Shown here one piece after another: positions 46,670 to 55,580 of a stretch of DNA of 64,000 bases. The notes below the pieces were generated by a model that saw only the letters and a program-made list of their open reading frames with translations, made no database searches and was not told the DNA's origin. The position numbers were made by a program, and so were the translations under genes. Positions within the stretch are counted from its first letter, which is position 1. Every line of letters begins with the position of its first letter. This DNA is from Pleurocapsa minor HA4230-MV1 (lineage in GTDB: Bacteria > Cyanobacteriota > Cyanobacteriia > Cyanobacteriales > Xenococcaceae). The stretch is taken from contig JAHHHZ010000020.1 in assembly GCA_019359095.1 (NCBI GenBank), forward strand, positions 248,001 through 312,000, in the 5' to 3' direction.

Positions 46670-47416
46670 ATGAAAATTGATTCTAAGACTATAGCAAAAA
46701 ATAATAGTAAATTAGAAAAGCTAGCTGATTTTAAAGTTGGTGTGGATAACGTGATCTTTTCGGTAGATACTACTTATAATCGTGTACTAGTTTTATTGCG
46801 AAAAAGAGATGAAGATCCTTTTAATCATTATTGGAGTTTGCCAGGAACTTTAGTACGTCAAGGAGAATCACTTACTGATGCTGCTTATCGAACTTTAGCC
46901 GAAAAAATTCAGGTAGATAATCTATATTTAGAACAGCTATATTCTTTTGGCGATCCTGGTAGAGATCCTCGCGAAAATCCAGATAGTTTTGGAGTTAGAT
47001 ATTTATCTGTTAGTTACTTTGCTTTAGTTAGATATGAAGCAGCAAAAATAATTAATAAAAATAATTATGACATTTCTTGGCATAAAGTAAATGAAATTCC
47101 CTCACTAGCTTTTGACCACGATAATATTCTCAATTATGGCTGGAATCGTTTAAAAAATAAACTTCAATATAGTCCAATTGCTTTTGATGTTTTACCAACA
47201 GAATTTACTTTAAACGAAGTTTATCAACTTTACTGCACAATTTTAGGTGAACATTTTGCTGACTATTCTAATTTTCGCTCTCGCTTATTAAAGCTAGGAT
47301 TTTTATCAGATACAGGAAAGAAAGTATGTCGAGGTGCTGGTCGTCCCGCAAGTTTATATAAGTTTGATTCAGAGGCTTTTTTACCCTTGAAAGATCAACC
47401 TTTACTATTTATTTAA
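46670..47416 (+). CDS. nrtR: NrtR-like Nudix-winged-helix regulator of NAD metabolism
   Basis: 248 residues. The N-terminal Nudix fold (about 20-150) has a degenerate catalytic box: after SLPGTLVRQGES the segment RTLAEKIQV replaces the consensus REUxEExGU at several positions. A C-terminal winged helix follows (about 160-240; EVYQLYCTILG ... RSRLLKLGFL ... GRPASLYKF). This is the architecture of NrtR, which senses ADP-ribose-type ligands and represses NAD genes. nadE lies 98 bp downstream on the same strand, matching the known regulon. Loss of hydrolase residues is consistent with a sensor. Confidence 0.87.
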   Translation: MKIDSKTIAKNNSKLEKLADFKVGVDNVIFSVDTTYNRVLVLLRKRDEDPFNHYWSLPGTLVRQGESLTDAAYRTLAEKIQVDNLYLEQLYSFGDPGRDPRENPDSFGVRYLSVSYFALVRYEAAKIINKNNYDISWHKVNEIPSLAFDHDNILNYGWNRLKNKLQYSPIAFDVLPTEFTLNEVYQLYCTILGEHFADYSNFRSRLLKLGFLSDTGKKVCRGAGRPASLYKFDSEAFLPLKDQPLLFI

Positions 47417-47514
47417 AATTAAGATAATTTTAACTTTATTGAATCTTTTTTATTTATAAATACAATCAATAATTCATCACTAATATAACTATTCTATTCT
47501 AGAAAATATTCACC

Positions 47515-49185
47515 ATGAAGATAGCGATCGCACAACTAAATCCCACTATCGGCGACATTACTAATAATGCCCAGGAGATACTTGCTGCTGCTAGAGAGGC
47601 AGCGGAACAAAATATCCGTTTATTACTAACCCCTGAACTATCTCTTTGTGGCTATCCTCCTAGAGATCTATTACTCGATCCTGGTTTTGTTGAGTCGATC
47701 GCTCAAGAGTTAAAAGCGATCGCCAATCTGCTCCCTGAAAACATGGCGGTGTTGATCGGTACAGTAGAAATTAATCCTCATGCAGCTTCTAAAGGACAAA
47801 AACCGTTGTATAACAGCATGGCGCTATTAGATGGAGGTATTAAACAAGTCTTTCATAAGCGCTTATTGCCCACTTATGATGTATTTGATGAGGATCGTTA
47901 TTTTGAACCTGGATATGAGGCTAATTATTTCACCCTCGATGGCACAAAGTTTGGGGTAAGTATCTGCGAAGATTTATGGAATGATGAGCGCTTTTGGGGT
48001 AAACGCAGCTATGAAGTTAACCCGATTGAAGAGTTGGCACAATTAGGCGTAGATGTAATTGTTAATCTGTCGGCTTCTCCCTACACGGTAGGTAAGCAGC
48101 AACTAAGGGAAGCGATATTGCACCATGCAGCAACTGCTTATCAAACGCCAATTTTATATGTCAATCAGGTGGGGGGAAATGATGATCTGGTATTTGACGG
48201 TAACAGCGTGGCGTTGAATCGTGCAGGGGAAATAGTCGATCGCGCTCAAGGTTTTGATACGGATTTAATTATAGTGGAATTGGCTGCGTTAATTTCCAAC
48301 TCCTATGATCCTGCTACTTTTAAGACAGGGGAAACAGAATCAGAAAATGCAGAAATATTTAGCGCCTTAGTATTAGGAGTTAAAGACTACGCCAGGAAGT
48401 GTGGTTTCCGCCAGGCGATCTTAGGCTTGAGTGGTGGAATCGATTCGGCTTTAGTAGCAGCGATCGCCTCTGAGGCTTTAGGTGCAGAGAATGTATTAGG
48501 GGTATTGATGCCATCTCCCTATAGTTCCGAGCATTCTATCAGTGATGCAGTGGATCTAGTGAATAATTTGAGAATAAGAAGGCAGAAACTGGAAATTAAA
48601 GCAGCAATGGAGGCTTACGATCGCCTACTTGAGCCGATGTTTACTGGAACAGAATTCGGGATTGCCGAAGAGAATATCCAGTCGCGGATTCGGGGTAATT
48701 TATTAATGGCGATCGCCAATAAGTTTGGTTATCTTTTGCTCTCTACGGGTAATAAATCAGAGATGGCGGTTGGTTACTGTACTCTCTACGGCGATATGAA
48801 TGGCGGGTTAGCAGTAATTGCTGATGTGCCAAAAACCAGAGTATTTGAACTGTGTCGCTGGTTGAACCGTGAACAGGAAGTCATCCCTAGCAATATTATT
48901 ACTAAACCTCCTAGTGCCGAATTAAAACCAGATCAAAAAGATGCCGACTCCTTGCCCGACTATGAAATCTTAGATGATATTCTAGAACGCATGATCTGCC
49001 AGCATCAATCCTCAGCAGAAATAGTAGCAGGTGGACACGATCCAGAAATAGTGAGTAAAGTAAGGGCGTTAGTTACCCGTGCTGAATTTAAACGCCGTCA
49101 AGCACCACCAGGCATTAAGATCACCGATCGCGCCTTTGGTACTGGCTGGCGGATGCCGATCGCTAAAAGATTGCCTATTATATGA
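47515..49185 (+). CDS. nadE: Glutamine-dependent NAD+ synthetase
   Basis: 556 residues. The N-terminal nitrilase-type glutaminase domain shows the Glu of TPELSLCGYPPRD and the Cys of SICEDLWND; the C-terminal synthetase domain has the PP-loop LGLSGGIDSALVAA (about 303-316) and LSTGNKSEMAVGYCTLYGD. It amidates nicotinate adenine dinucleotide to NAD+. It follows the NrtR-like regulator. TTAGCTA/TTAGCTC heptamers begin 6 bp after its stop. Confidence 0.96.
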   Translation: MKIAIAQLNPTIGDITNNAQEILAAAREAAEQNIRLLLTPELSLCGYPPRDLLLDPGFVESIAQELKAIANLLPENMAVLIGTVEINPHAASKGQKPLYNSMALLDGGIKQVFHKRLLPTYDVFDEDRYFEPGYEANYFTLDGTKFGVSICEDLWNDERFWGKRSYEVNPIEELAQLGVDVIVNLSASPYTVGKQQLREAILHHAATAYQTPILYVNQVGGNDDLVFDGNSVALNRAGEIVDRAQGFDTDLIIVELAALISNSYDPATFKTGETESENAEIFSALVLGVKDYARKCGFRQAILGLSGGIDSALVAAIASEALGAENVLGVLMPSPYSSEHSISDAVDLVNNLRIRRQKLEIKAAMEAYDRLLEPMFTGTEFGIAEENIQSRIRGNLLMAIANKFGYLLLSTGNKSEMAVGYCTLYGDMNGGLAVIADVPKTRVFELCRWLNREQEVIPSNIITKPPSAELKPDQKDADSLPDYEILDDILERMICQHQSSAEIVAGGHDPEIVSKVRALVTRAEFKRRQAPPGIKITDRAFGTGWRMPIAKRLPII

Positions 49186-49191
49186 ACTAGC

Positions 49192-49222
49192 TATTAGCTA
49201 TTAGCTCTTAGCTCTTAGCTAT
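49192..49222. repeat. CTATTAG/CTCTTAG heptamer repeats after nadE
   Basis: About four 7-bp units directly after the nadE stop codon. A second short GCTTATA repeat lies near 49340-49360. Confidence 0.6.
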
Positions 49223-49393
49223 CAATACGTAGATCTAATCTAGAACCCAATAATCATGAAAATACTGATGCTGTTCGTGGAACTTATATAATACGCTGCT
49301 AGAAAATCTAAAAATCTAAAAACCTGAAAAGCCTATGGCTTATAGCTTATAGCTAAAAATGAATCACTACGATTTTCAATTCACATTAGGCGT

Positions 49394-50281
49394 ATGAATT
49401 ATCAAAAATCATTAATTAATCAACAAAAGCTAACTCCTTATCTATTTTTGTTCCCCGCGATCGCCTTACTTGGGTTAACAGTATTCTTCCCCGCAATTCA
49501 GGCATTTGCCCTCAGTTTTACGCGCTATGAATACGATATAACTCAACCTCCAGAGTGGATCGGCATTGCTAATTTTCAACGGCTTTGGCAAGACGAGGTT
49601 TTCTGGCAAACGATTAAAAATACCCTGCTGTATTTAATTGGCGTAGTGCCAATTTTAATTATCTTGCCTTTAGGCTTGGCAATTCTAGTTAATCAAAAAC
49701 TGCGTGGGATTAATTGGTTTCGCACCGCTTTTTATACCCCTGTCGTAATTTCTATGGTGGTGGCAGGAATCGCTTGGAAAGCTTTTTATACTCAAAATGG
49801 TTTATTAAATCAATTTCTTAAACAATTAGGATTTACAGAAGGTATACCCTGGTTAACCGATCCTCAACTAGCTCTTTGGAGTGTGATGCTGGTTACGATC
49901 TGGAAAGGCTTGGGATATTATATGGTAATTTATCTAGCTGGCTTACAGTCAATTTCTCCCGAACTTTATGAAGCGGCGGCGATCGATGGTTCAGATGGCT
50001 GGCAAAAGCATTTAGATATTACTCTTCCCTTAATGCGTCCCTATTTATTTTTAGTTGGTGTAATCTCTGCCATCTCAGCAACTAAAGTCTTTGAAGAAAT
50101 ATTTATTATGACTCAAGGAGGCCCAGGAAATAGCTCTAAAACCGTTGTTTATTATCTTTATGAACGAGCATTTCAAGATTTAGATATTAGCTATGCTTGC
50201 ACCATTGGCTTAGTTTTATTTTTAGGTATTTTAGGACTTTCAATTATTAATTTGAAGTTAACGGCAGATAGTAATAAATAG
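49394..50281 (+). CDS. Sugar ABC transporter permease (MalF/UgpA type)
   Basis: 295 residues with six predicted membrane spans. The EAA loop that docks the ATPase is visible (YEAAAIDGSDGWQKHLDITLPLMRP). N-terminal and C-terminal spans match family permeases for oligosaccharides or glycerol phosphate. No ATPase, second permease or binding protein is adjacent, so the partners must be encoded elsewhere. Substrate unknown. Confidence 0.9.
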   Translation: MNYQKSLINQQKLTPYLFLFPAIALLGLTVFFPAIQAFALSFTRYEYDITQPPEWIGIANFQRLWQDEVFWQTIKNTLLYLIGVVPILIILPLGLAILVNQKLRGINWFRTAFYTPVVISMVVAGIAWKAFYTQNGLLNQFLKQLGFTEGIPWLTDPQLALWSVMLVTIWKGLGYYMVIYLAGLQSISPELYEAAAIDGSDGWQKHLDITLPLMRPYLFLVGVISAISATKVFEEIFIMTQGGPGNSSKTVVYYLYERAFQDLDISYACTIGLVLFLGILGLSIINLKLTADSNK

Positions 50282-50390
50282 ACTTCTTGCAAGAATCATA
50301 ACTAAATACCTTGTTACGAGGGAAAAGGGCTTGCACCGCTTAGTTTAGTGGAAAGGTTAAAGGTAAAAACATTAATCTGCTATTAATGTA

Positions 50391-50504
50391 ATACCAATTC
50401 TATATGAAAATGCATTAAATCAGATTTGATCCCTTTGCGTCTTTGCGTCTTTGCGCGAGACCTACAATCAAAATATTAAGTGCAACCTTAAGAAGAAATG
50501 GTAT
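50391..50504. mobile_element. 114-bp MITE-like element upstream of the nuclease gene
   Basis: Terminal inverted repeat ATACCAATTCT (50391-50401) and AGAAATGGTAT (50494-50504), 10 of 11 matching. The core has repeated CTTTGCGT units ending in CTTTGCGCGAGA. It ends 17 bp before the ATG of the nuclease lipoprotein. ATACCA-ended elements of this kind are frequent in cyanobacteria. Confidence 0.65.
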
Positions 50505-50521
50505 AAGAAATCCAATAAATA

Positions 50522-51043
50522 ATGAAGATTAAAACTATTATTATCTGCTGCTGTTTAATCCTGTTATTTGGATGCAAGAAGCCACCTGAGCCAAAGAACT
50601 TGTATTTAGGAGAAGTAACGCGAGTAGTTAGTGGTCAAGCAGTGGAAGTAATCTTGACAGGTACATCTAAGGTGGTCAAAGTGAGAATTGCAGGGATTGA
50701 TGCTCCCGACTGGCGACAGTCTCCTTGGGGAGAAACAGCCAAGCAAAAGCTAACAGAATTAGTCATGAGCAAGCCGATCAAAATTGAGGCAGAAAATCTA
50801 ACCCGCGATCGCTATAATCGTCTTCTAGGACATCTTTGGCAGGATAAAACTTTAATTAGTCAAGAGTTACTTAAATCAGGATGTGTGCTGGTAAACGATA
50901 GAGATCCCCATTCATATAGTAAGCTGCTTATGGAGTCTCAAGAATATGCCCGCTTAATGGGTTACGGAATTTGGAATCCAAAGCTGGCAATGCGCTACAC
51001 TCCTAGTCAATTTCGTTCAATGAATCCTCAACTAATTAAATGA
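50522..51043 (+). CDS. Thermonuclease-family (SNase-like) lipoprotein
   Basis: 173 residues. The N-terminus MKIKTIIICCCLILLFGCKK is a lipoprotein signal with its lipobox Cys at about 18. The SNase fold follows: R55, D60 and R100 correspond to staphylococcal nuclease R35, D40 and R87 by spacing. The catalytic Glu43 equivalent is Asp63 (GIDAPDW instead of DAPE). It is probably an envelope-bound nuclease with altered activity. It overlaps the next gene by ATGA (51040-51043). Confidence 0.88.
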   Translation: MKIKTIIICCCLILLFGCKKPPEPKNLYLGEVTRVVSGQAVEVILTGTSKVVKVRIAGIDAPDWRQSPWGETAKQKLTELVMSKPIKIEAENLTRDRYNRLLGHLWQDKTLISQELLKSGCVLVNDRDPHSYSKLLMESQEYARLMGYGIWNPKLAMRYTPSQFRSMNPQLIK

Positions 51044-51864
51044 CTCAACCTACCTCCGAACAACTACAGATTTTTCTCGATGTCGCCACCGCCTCAGTAT
51101 TGGCTGCGGGAGCAGTATTAAAAGAACGTTGGGGCAAATTAAATGATATTCAAGAAAAAGGTCGTCCTGGGGATTTAGTAACAGAAGCGGACAAGCTAGC
51201 AGAAGCAGAAGTCCTCAAAGTTTTAAAGCGTCATCTTCCCGAGCATCAAATCTTAGCAGAAGAGTCGGGAGCATTAGGTAATGCTGATAGTGAATATCTT
51301 TGGGCGATCGATCCTTTGGACGGTACAACTAACTATGCTCATGGCTTACCTTTAGTGGCAACCTCTGTCGGCTTGATGATTAATGGTGTTCCTGCGGTGG
51401 GTGCTGTATATAATCCTTTCAGTGATGAGCTATTTCAAGCAGCAACAGGGTTAGGCGCAACCTGTAATCGTCGTCCGATTAGAGTTTCAGCAACTAAAGA
51501 ATTGAGCAAAAGCCTCTTAATTACTGGTTTTGCCTACGATCGACGGGAAACCAACGACAATAATTATGCAGAATTCTGTCATCTAACTCATTTAACTCAA
51601 GGAGTGCGTCGCTTAGGATGCGCTTCGATGGATCTGGCTGGAGTAGCCTGCGGTAGACTAGACGGCTATTGGGAACGAGGAATTCAACCCTGGGATATGG
51701 CAGCAGGAATCGTCATCTTAAGAGAAGCGGGAGGCAAGGTAACTGCATATGATGGCAGTCCTCTAGATATTGCTTCTGGTCGGATCTTGGCAACCAACAG
51801 CTTGATTCATACTGAATTGAGTAAAGCTCTGGGTGAAACTCCTGCATTAAAAAAATGGCAGTAA
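51040..51864 (+). CDS. Inositol monophosphatase family protein
   Basis: 274 residues. The metal-binding motifs are AEESGALG, the signature WAIDPLDGTTNYAHGLP and WDMAAGIVILREAGG. Family members dephosphorylate inositol phosphates, histidinol phosphate or PAP. In cyanobacteria this type can supply HisN activity, which cannot be decided here. The start overlaps the stop of the nuclease gene. Confidence 0.92.
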   Translation: MTQPTSEQLQIFLDVATASVLAAGAVLKERWGKLNDIQEKGRPGDLVTEADKLAEAEVLKVLKRHLPEHQILAEESGALGNADSEYLWAIDPLDGTTNYAHGLPLVATSVGLMINGVPAVGAVYNPFSDELFQAATGLGATCNRRPIRVSATKELSKSLLITGFAYDRRETNDNNYAEFCHLTHLTQGVRRLGCASMDLAGVACGRLDGYWERGIQPWDMAAGIVILREAGGKVTAYDGSPLDIASGRILATNSLIHTELSKALGETPALKKWQ

Positions 51865-51985
51865 TAACCAACTAACATTAACTCCAAATCGCCAATCGCG
51901 ATCGCTGTCTGCATTAGCTTCTCAACTTTGTCATAAAATGTCAGTATGAGTCTTGCTATATCAATATCCTGTAGAGAGATGGCAC

Positions 51986-53038
51986 ATGAAGAAAATTTTA
52001 ATTATCTCAGCCAATCCAAAAAATACAGATAAGCTGCGCCTAGATGAAGAGATGCGAGAAATTCAGGCAGCTCTAAAACAATCCCAAAATAGAGAACAGT
52101 TTCAAACTGTTACGCTCTTGGCAGTGCGAGTTGAAGATCTGCGTCGTGCTTTATTAGAGTATCAACCAACTATTGTTCATTTTTCGGGGCATGGTTCTGG
52201 CACTAATGGTTTAGCCTTGGAAAATAATTCTGGGGAAATACAACTAGTAAGTACAGAATCTTTAGCAAGGTTATTTGGTTTGTTTCAGAGTTCAATAGAG
52301 TGTGTTTTACTGAATGCCTGTTATTCACAAGCCCAAGCTGAAGCAATTCATCAACATATTGATTATGTAGTGGGCATGAATCGGGCAATTGGGGATGTCG
52401 CAGCCATTGAGTTTGCTATTGGATTTTATGATGGGCTGTTTGCTGGCAGATCCTATGAAGAATGTTTTGAAGTTGGCTGTGCTTCTATTGACTTGCAGGG
52501 TATTCCAGAACATTCAACCCCACAGCTAAAAGCAAGGCGGAGGTCTTCTTTTCCTATTGAAGACAGTATAAAAGAACGCAAACAATCAGAAGTTGAAAAC
52601 GAATCAATTCAGGCTATTACACCAGAAAAACCTTCACAATCAATTGTTTTTAATGGTGGTAGTTATTCAGGACAAATAGGACAAGCAGGCGGGAACCTGA
52701 AACAAAATCAGTACAATAATCAAGAGAGTGTGGAGAAACAATTATCTCTCACAGAGGTTGTTGAACTAATAGAAAAAATTGAATCTTTATTTAGCCATTC
52801 AGATTTACCTGATAATCAAAAGAAACAAGCTCTGAAACATATAGATTATGCCAAGGATGCAGTTCAAGAAAAAGAACCAGACAAAAATATTGCTGCAAAA
52901 AGTTTACAAAAAGCCACTCAAGTTTTGAAAGAAGCGAACGAAACTTTGGGTGTAGGTCAAGGGCTTTGGCAGAAGTTAGAACCAATTGCTAAACAATTAG
53001 TTCCTTGGTTAGGAATTGCCGCAAGAAGTTTCATTTAA
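51986..53038 (+). CDS. CHAT-domain (caspase-like) protease with amyloid-type motif and helical tail
   Basis: 350 residues from the ATG at 51986, chosen because GAGAG lies about 10 bases upstream and MKKILIISANPKNTDKL is the usual start of such proteins; a TTG at 51953 is less likely. Residues 1-190 form a CHAT domain with the dyad His69 (HFSGHGSG) and Cys112 (LNACYS). A linker leads to GQIGQAGGNLK (229-239), a motif also found in the next gene. The C-terminal 100 residues are helical and end in a hydrophobic LVPWLGIAARSFI. CHAT proteases act as effectors in bacterial conflict and cell-death systems. Its targets are unknown. Confidence 0.9.
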   Translation: MKKILIISANPKNTDKLRLDEEMREIQAALKQSQNREQFQTVTLLAVRVEDLRRALLEYQPTIVHFSGHGSGTNGLALENNSGEIQLVSTESLARLFGLFQSSIECVLLNACYSQAQAEAIHQHIDYVVGMNRAIGDVAAIEFAIGFYDGLFAGRSYEECFEVGCASIDLQGIPEHSTPQLKARRRSSFPIEDSIKERKQSEVENESIQAITPEKPSQSIVFNGGSYSGQIGQAGGNLKQNQYNNQESVEKQLSLTEVVELIEKIESLFSHSDLPDNQKKQALKHIDYAKDAVQEKEPDKNIAAKSLQKATQVLKEANETLGVGQGLWQKLEPIAKQLVPWLGIAARSFI

Positions 53039-53133
53039 CTTTCAAATAACCTAATTGCATAGTAGAAATAATAAAACCTATTATAGATCAAATTAGGTAA
53101 ATAAAACTTAGGTAATAGTTTGGTTAATAACTT

Positions 53134-54180
53134 ATGAATCAACAACCAAATTCTCAGCAAAATTTCGAGAGTGATAATTCCTTATTTAGGAAATCACAGA
53201 TTGGGCAAGCTGGAGATAATCTTAGCCAAATTCAGAATATTAATATATTTAGTTTTTTTAAGTTATCTATTAAATTAGATCCTAAATATACCCTTGCTTA
53301 TAAAGGTCTCGGCGATGTTTGCTACGAACAAGGAGAATATGACCAAGCCATTGCTGATTACAGTTCAGCTATTAAATTAGATCCTAAATATGCCTATGCT
53401 TACAACGGTCGCGGTTATGCTTATTACGAAAAAGGAGAATATGACCTGGCTATTGCTGATTACAATTCAGCTATTAAATTAGACTCTAAATTTACCTATG
53501 CTTACAACAATCGCGGACGTGCTTACACAGCGAAAGGAGAAAATGACCTGGCCATTGCTGATTATAGTTCAGCTATCAAATTAGATTCTAAATTTACCTA
53601 TGCTTACAATCTTCGTGGACTTGCTTACTCTAGAAAAGGAGAAAATGACCAAGCCATTGCTGATTACAGTTCAGCTATCAAATTAGATTCTAAATTTACC
53701 TATGCTTACATCGGTCGCGGCTATGCTTACTATGGAAAAGGAGAATATGACTTTGCCATTGCTGATTACAGTGCAGCTATCAAATTAGATTCTAAATCTA
53801 CTTTTGCTTACAATCTTCGTGGACGTGCTTACTACGAAAAAGAAGAATATGACTTTGCCATTGCTGATTACAGTGCAGCTATCAAATTAGACCCTAAATA
53901 TACCTATGCTTATAACAATCGCGGCGATGCTTACTCTGAAAAAGGAGAATATGACTTTGCCATTGCTGATTACAGTTCAGCTATCAAATTAAACCCCAAA
54001 GATACCGATGCTTATAAAAAGCTAGGTGATGCTTATAAAAACAAAGGTAGTAAAGACCAAGCAATACGTAACTTCCAAAAAGTTATTGAATTAACTAAGA
54101 ATAAAAATAATCCAAACAAGATAGAATTGTCTCTAAAAGCTGAAGCTGAAAAAGAAATTCAATCATTAAATAGGGAGTAG
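53134..54180 (+). CDS. TPR-repeat protein with N-terminal QIGQAG motif, partner of the CHAT protease
   Basis: 348 residues. After a polar N-terminus, S-QIGQAGDNL (21-30) repeats the motif of the CHAT protein 95 bp upstream. Next is half a TPR (helix B only), then eight in-phase 34-residue TPRs (about 52-323) with the core AIADYSSAIKLDPK. The units are nearly identical, with differences concentrated at positions 6, 9, 12, 13, 17 and 19. A short charged helix ends the chain. There is no NTPase, signal peptide or membrane span. It may be a sensor or scaffold that recruits the CHAT protease through the shared motif (inference). Confidence 0.88.
   Translation: MNQQPNSQQNFESDNSLFRKSQIGQAGDNLSQIQNINIFSFFKLSIKLDPKYTLAYKGLGDVCYEQGEYDQAIADYSSAIKLDPKYAYAYNGRGYAYYEKGEYDLAIADYNSAIKLDSKFTYAYNNRGRAYTAKGENDLAIADYSSAIKLDSKFTYAYNLRGLAYSRKGENDQAIADYSSAIKLDSKFTYAYIGRGYAYYGKGEYDFAIADYSAAIKLDSKSTFAYNLRGRAYYEKEEYDFAIADYSAAIKLDPKYTYAYNNRGDAYSEKGEYDFAIADYSSAIKLNPKDTDAYKKLGDAYKNKGSKDQAIRNFQKVIELTKNKNNPNKIELSLKAEAEKEIQSLNRE
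53290..54105 (+). repeat. 102-bp tandem repeats encoding TPR units
   Basis: Eight consecutive 34-codon units. The strings ATTGCTGATTACAGTTCAGC and close variants recur every 102 bp with few synonymous changes, which indicates recent expansion or gene conversion. Confidence 0.9.
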
Positions 54181-54296
54181 ACACACGCCAAACAAAGTCC
54201 TCGGTAAATAGGAGATTAATGCGATCGCGGGTGAGAATTTCTACCCTGCCTCCTGCCCTTTTTTAATTTCATCGAATTCACGTGGATAAAATCGTT

Positions 54297-55322
54297 CTAT
54301 CCTAACTGAATCATATCGGGATGTTCCAGAATAAATTCATCATTAGTTAAAGGTTCGTCTTCTGATTGAGGAGTCCAAAGTACTTCCAACTTCATTAAAT
54401 CATCTTCACTAATCACAGCTAATTTTTCCAAAGTTAATTTTAATTCTTCACAAGAATGAATGCGATGGAATAGAGGTTCTTCTCCAGCAGAGCCGATTAA
54501 GATAGTTACAACGACATAAGCAGGTAAATTTAAATTATCGTTTGCTTGGTTGTGAGATTCATTTCTAGTCTCATCTGTATAATCACGAATTTTGCCATTG
54601 ATATTGCTTACTGTTTCGCAGCTAAACTTACTTCTTTGAGCGATAGATAATCGATTAAAAGCTGCTTCAGCCTTATCCATTTTAATTGGAAAAGAACGAG
54701 ATGAAATATGAGTCCAGTGTTCACTATTTCTTAGCAAAATAATCATTGATTCTTGCAAAAGCTCGATTAAACCTTGTTGTGTATTAGTATCAATACTTAG
54801 TGTCAATTGAGATAACTGTTTTGAGATTGCTATGGCTTCAGCAGTCAAGGCGATGTGTAATTTAGAAATAGTAACTTGACGATTTTTTAGCTCTGTTTCT
54901 TCTCTAGATTCTCTTTTTCTTACTTTTCGACTTACTTGGTTTTGAGCATAAATTGTATAGGCAATGCAGCCAAAAATACCAAAAAATACTAAGAAAAATA
55001 GTAAATCTAATAGATTAATATCTCCACCATGACCATAAGCACGATGATAAGAACTATTATGAATAATTACTGTGTTATTGTGATTTTTGCCTCGACTGGA
55101 GCGAGATCTTCTAGTTGTATTGCTAGAACTTGAAGAACGGCTTCTAAAAGAGCCTCCACCACTACGTCCTCCGCTTCTTTTAGCTAAAACTTGCTGACTA
55201 AAATCAATCTGACTATTTAAAAAATTAGCTTGAATAGGAAGGTCTGTAATATTTAATAATGTAAAAGCAAAAAATGTACTCAACAGCAAATTACTTTTAC
55301 TTGCTTTTTTTTGATTTACCAT
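54297..55322 (-). CDS. DUF1517-family membrane protein
   Basis: 341 residues. An N-terminal hydrophobic segment (LLLSTFFAFTLLNI) is followed by a Ser/Arg/Gly-rich stretch (RSGGGSFRSRSSSSSN), a membrane span (LLDLLFFLVFFGIFGCIAYTIYA) and a cytosolic-type domain of about 200 residues (LHIALTAEAIAISKQLSQL ... LPAYVVVTILIGS). This layout matches DUF1517, conserved in cyanobacteria and plastids, function unknown. It is transcribed towards the TPR gene. Confidence 0.86.
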   Translation of the reverse strand: MVNQKKASKSNLLLSTFFAFTLLNITDLPIQANFLNSQIDFSQQVLAKRSGGRSGGGSFRSRSSSSSNTTRRSRSSRGKNHNNTVIIHNSSYHRAYGHGGDINLLDLLFFLVFFGIFGCIAYTIYAQNQVSRKVRKRESREETELKNRQVTISKLHIALTAEAIAISKQLSQLTLSIDTNTQQGLIELLQESMIILLRNSEHWTHISSRSFPIKMDKAEAAFNRLSIAQRSKFSCETVSNINGKIRDYTDETRNESHNQANDNLNLPAYVVVTILIGSAGEEPLFHRIHSCEELKLTLEKLAVISEDDLMKLEVLWTPQSEDEPLTNDEFILEHPDMIQLG

Positions 55323-55580
55323 TTATCTAAAAATATTTTGAATTTTAAATACAAAAGTACTAAATAATGAGAACGGCTAAAGTATAGCTTTCCCAAATAT
55401 TCGATAATAATGATCTAAATCACGAAAATACATCAGATAAGCTGTAACAAATTTAATTTAATTTAATTGATAGTAAATTCACTCAAAGTAGGTGTGAGAA
55501 AGTTTTTGCTAATGTTGTCTAATTGTATTATAAATAAAATAATTTTAAACTTTTTTATAATAGTTAATCGTCAATAACCC

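Noticed and set aside
46365-47514. NrtR operator palindromes near the regulator and nadE
   Set aside because: Only AT-rich weak symmetries were seen, not repeated between the two gaps.
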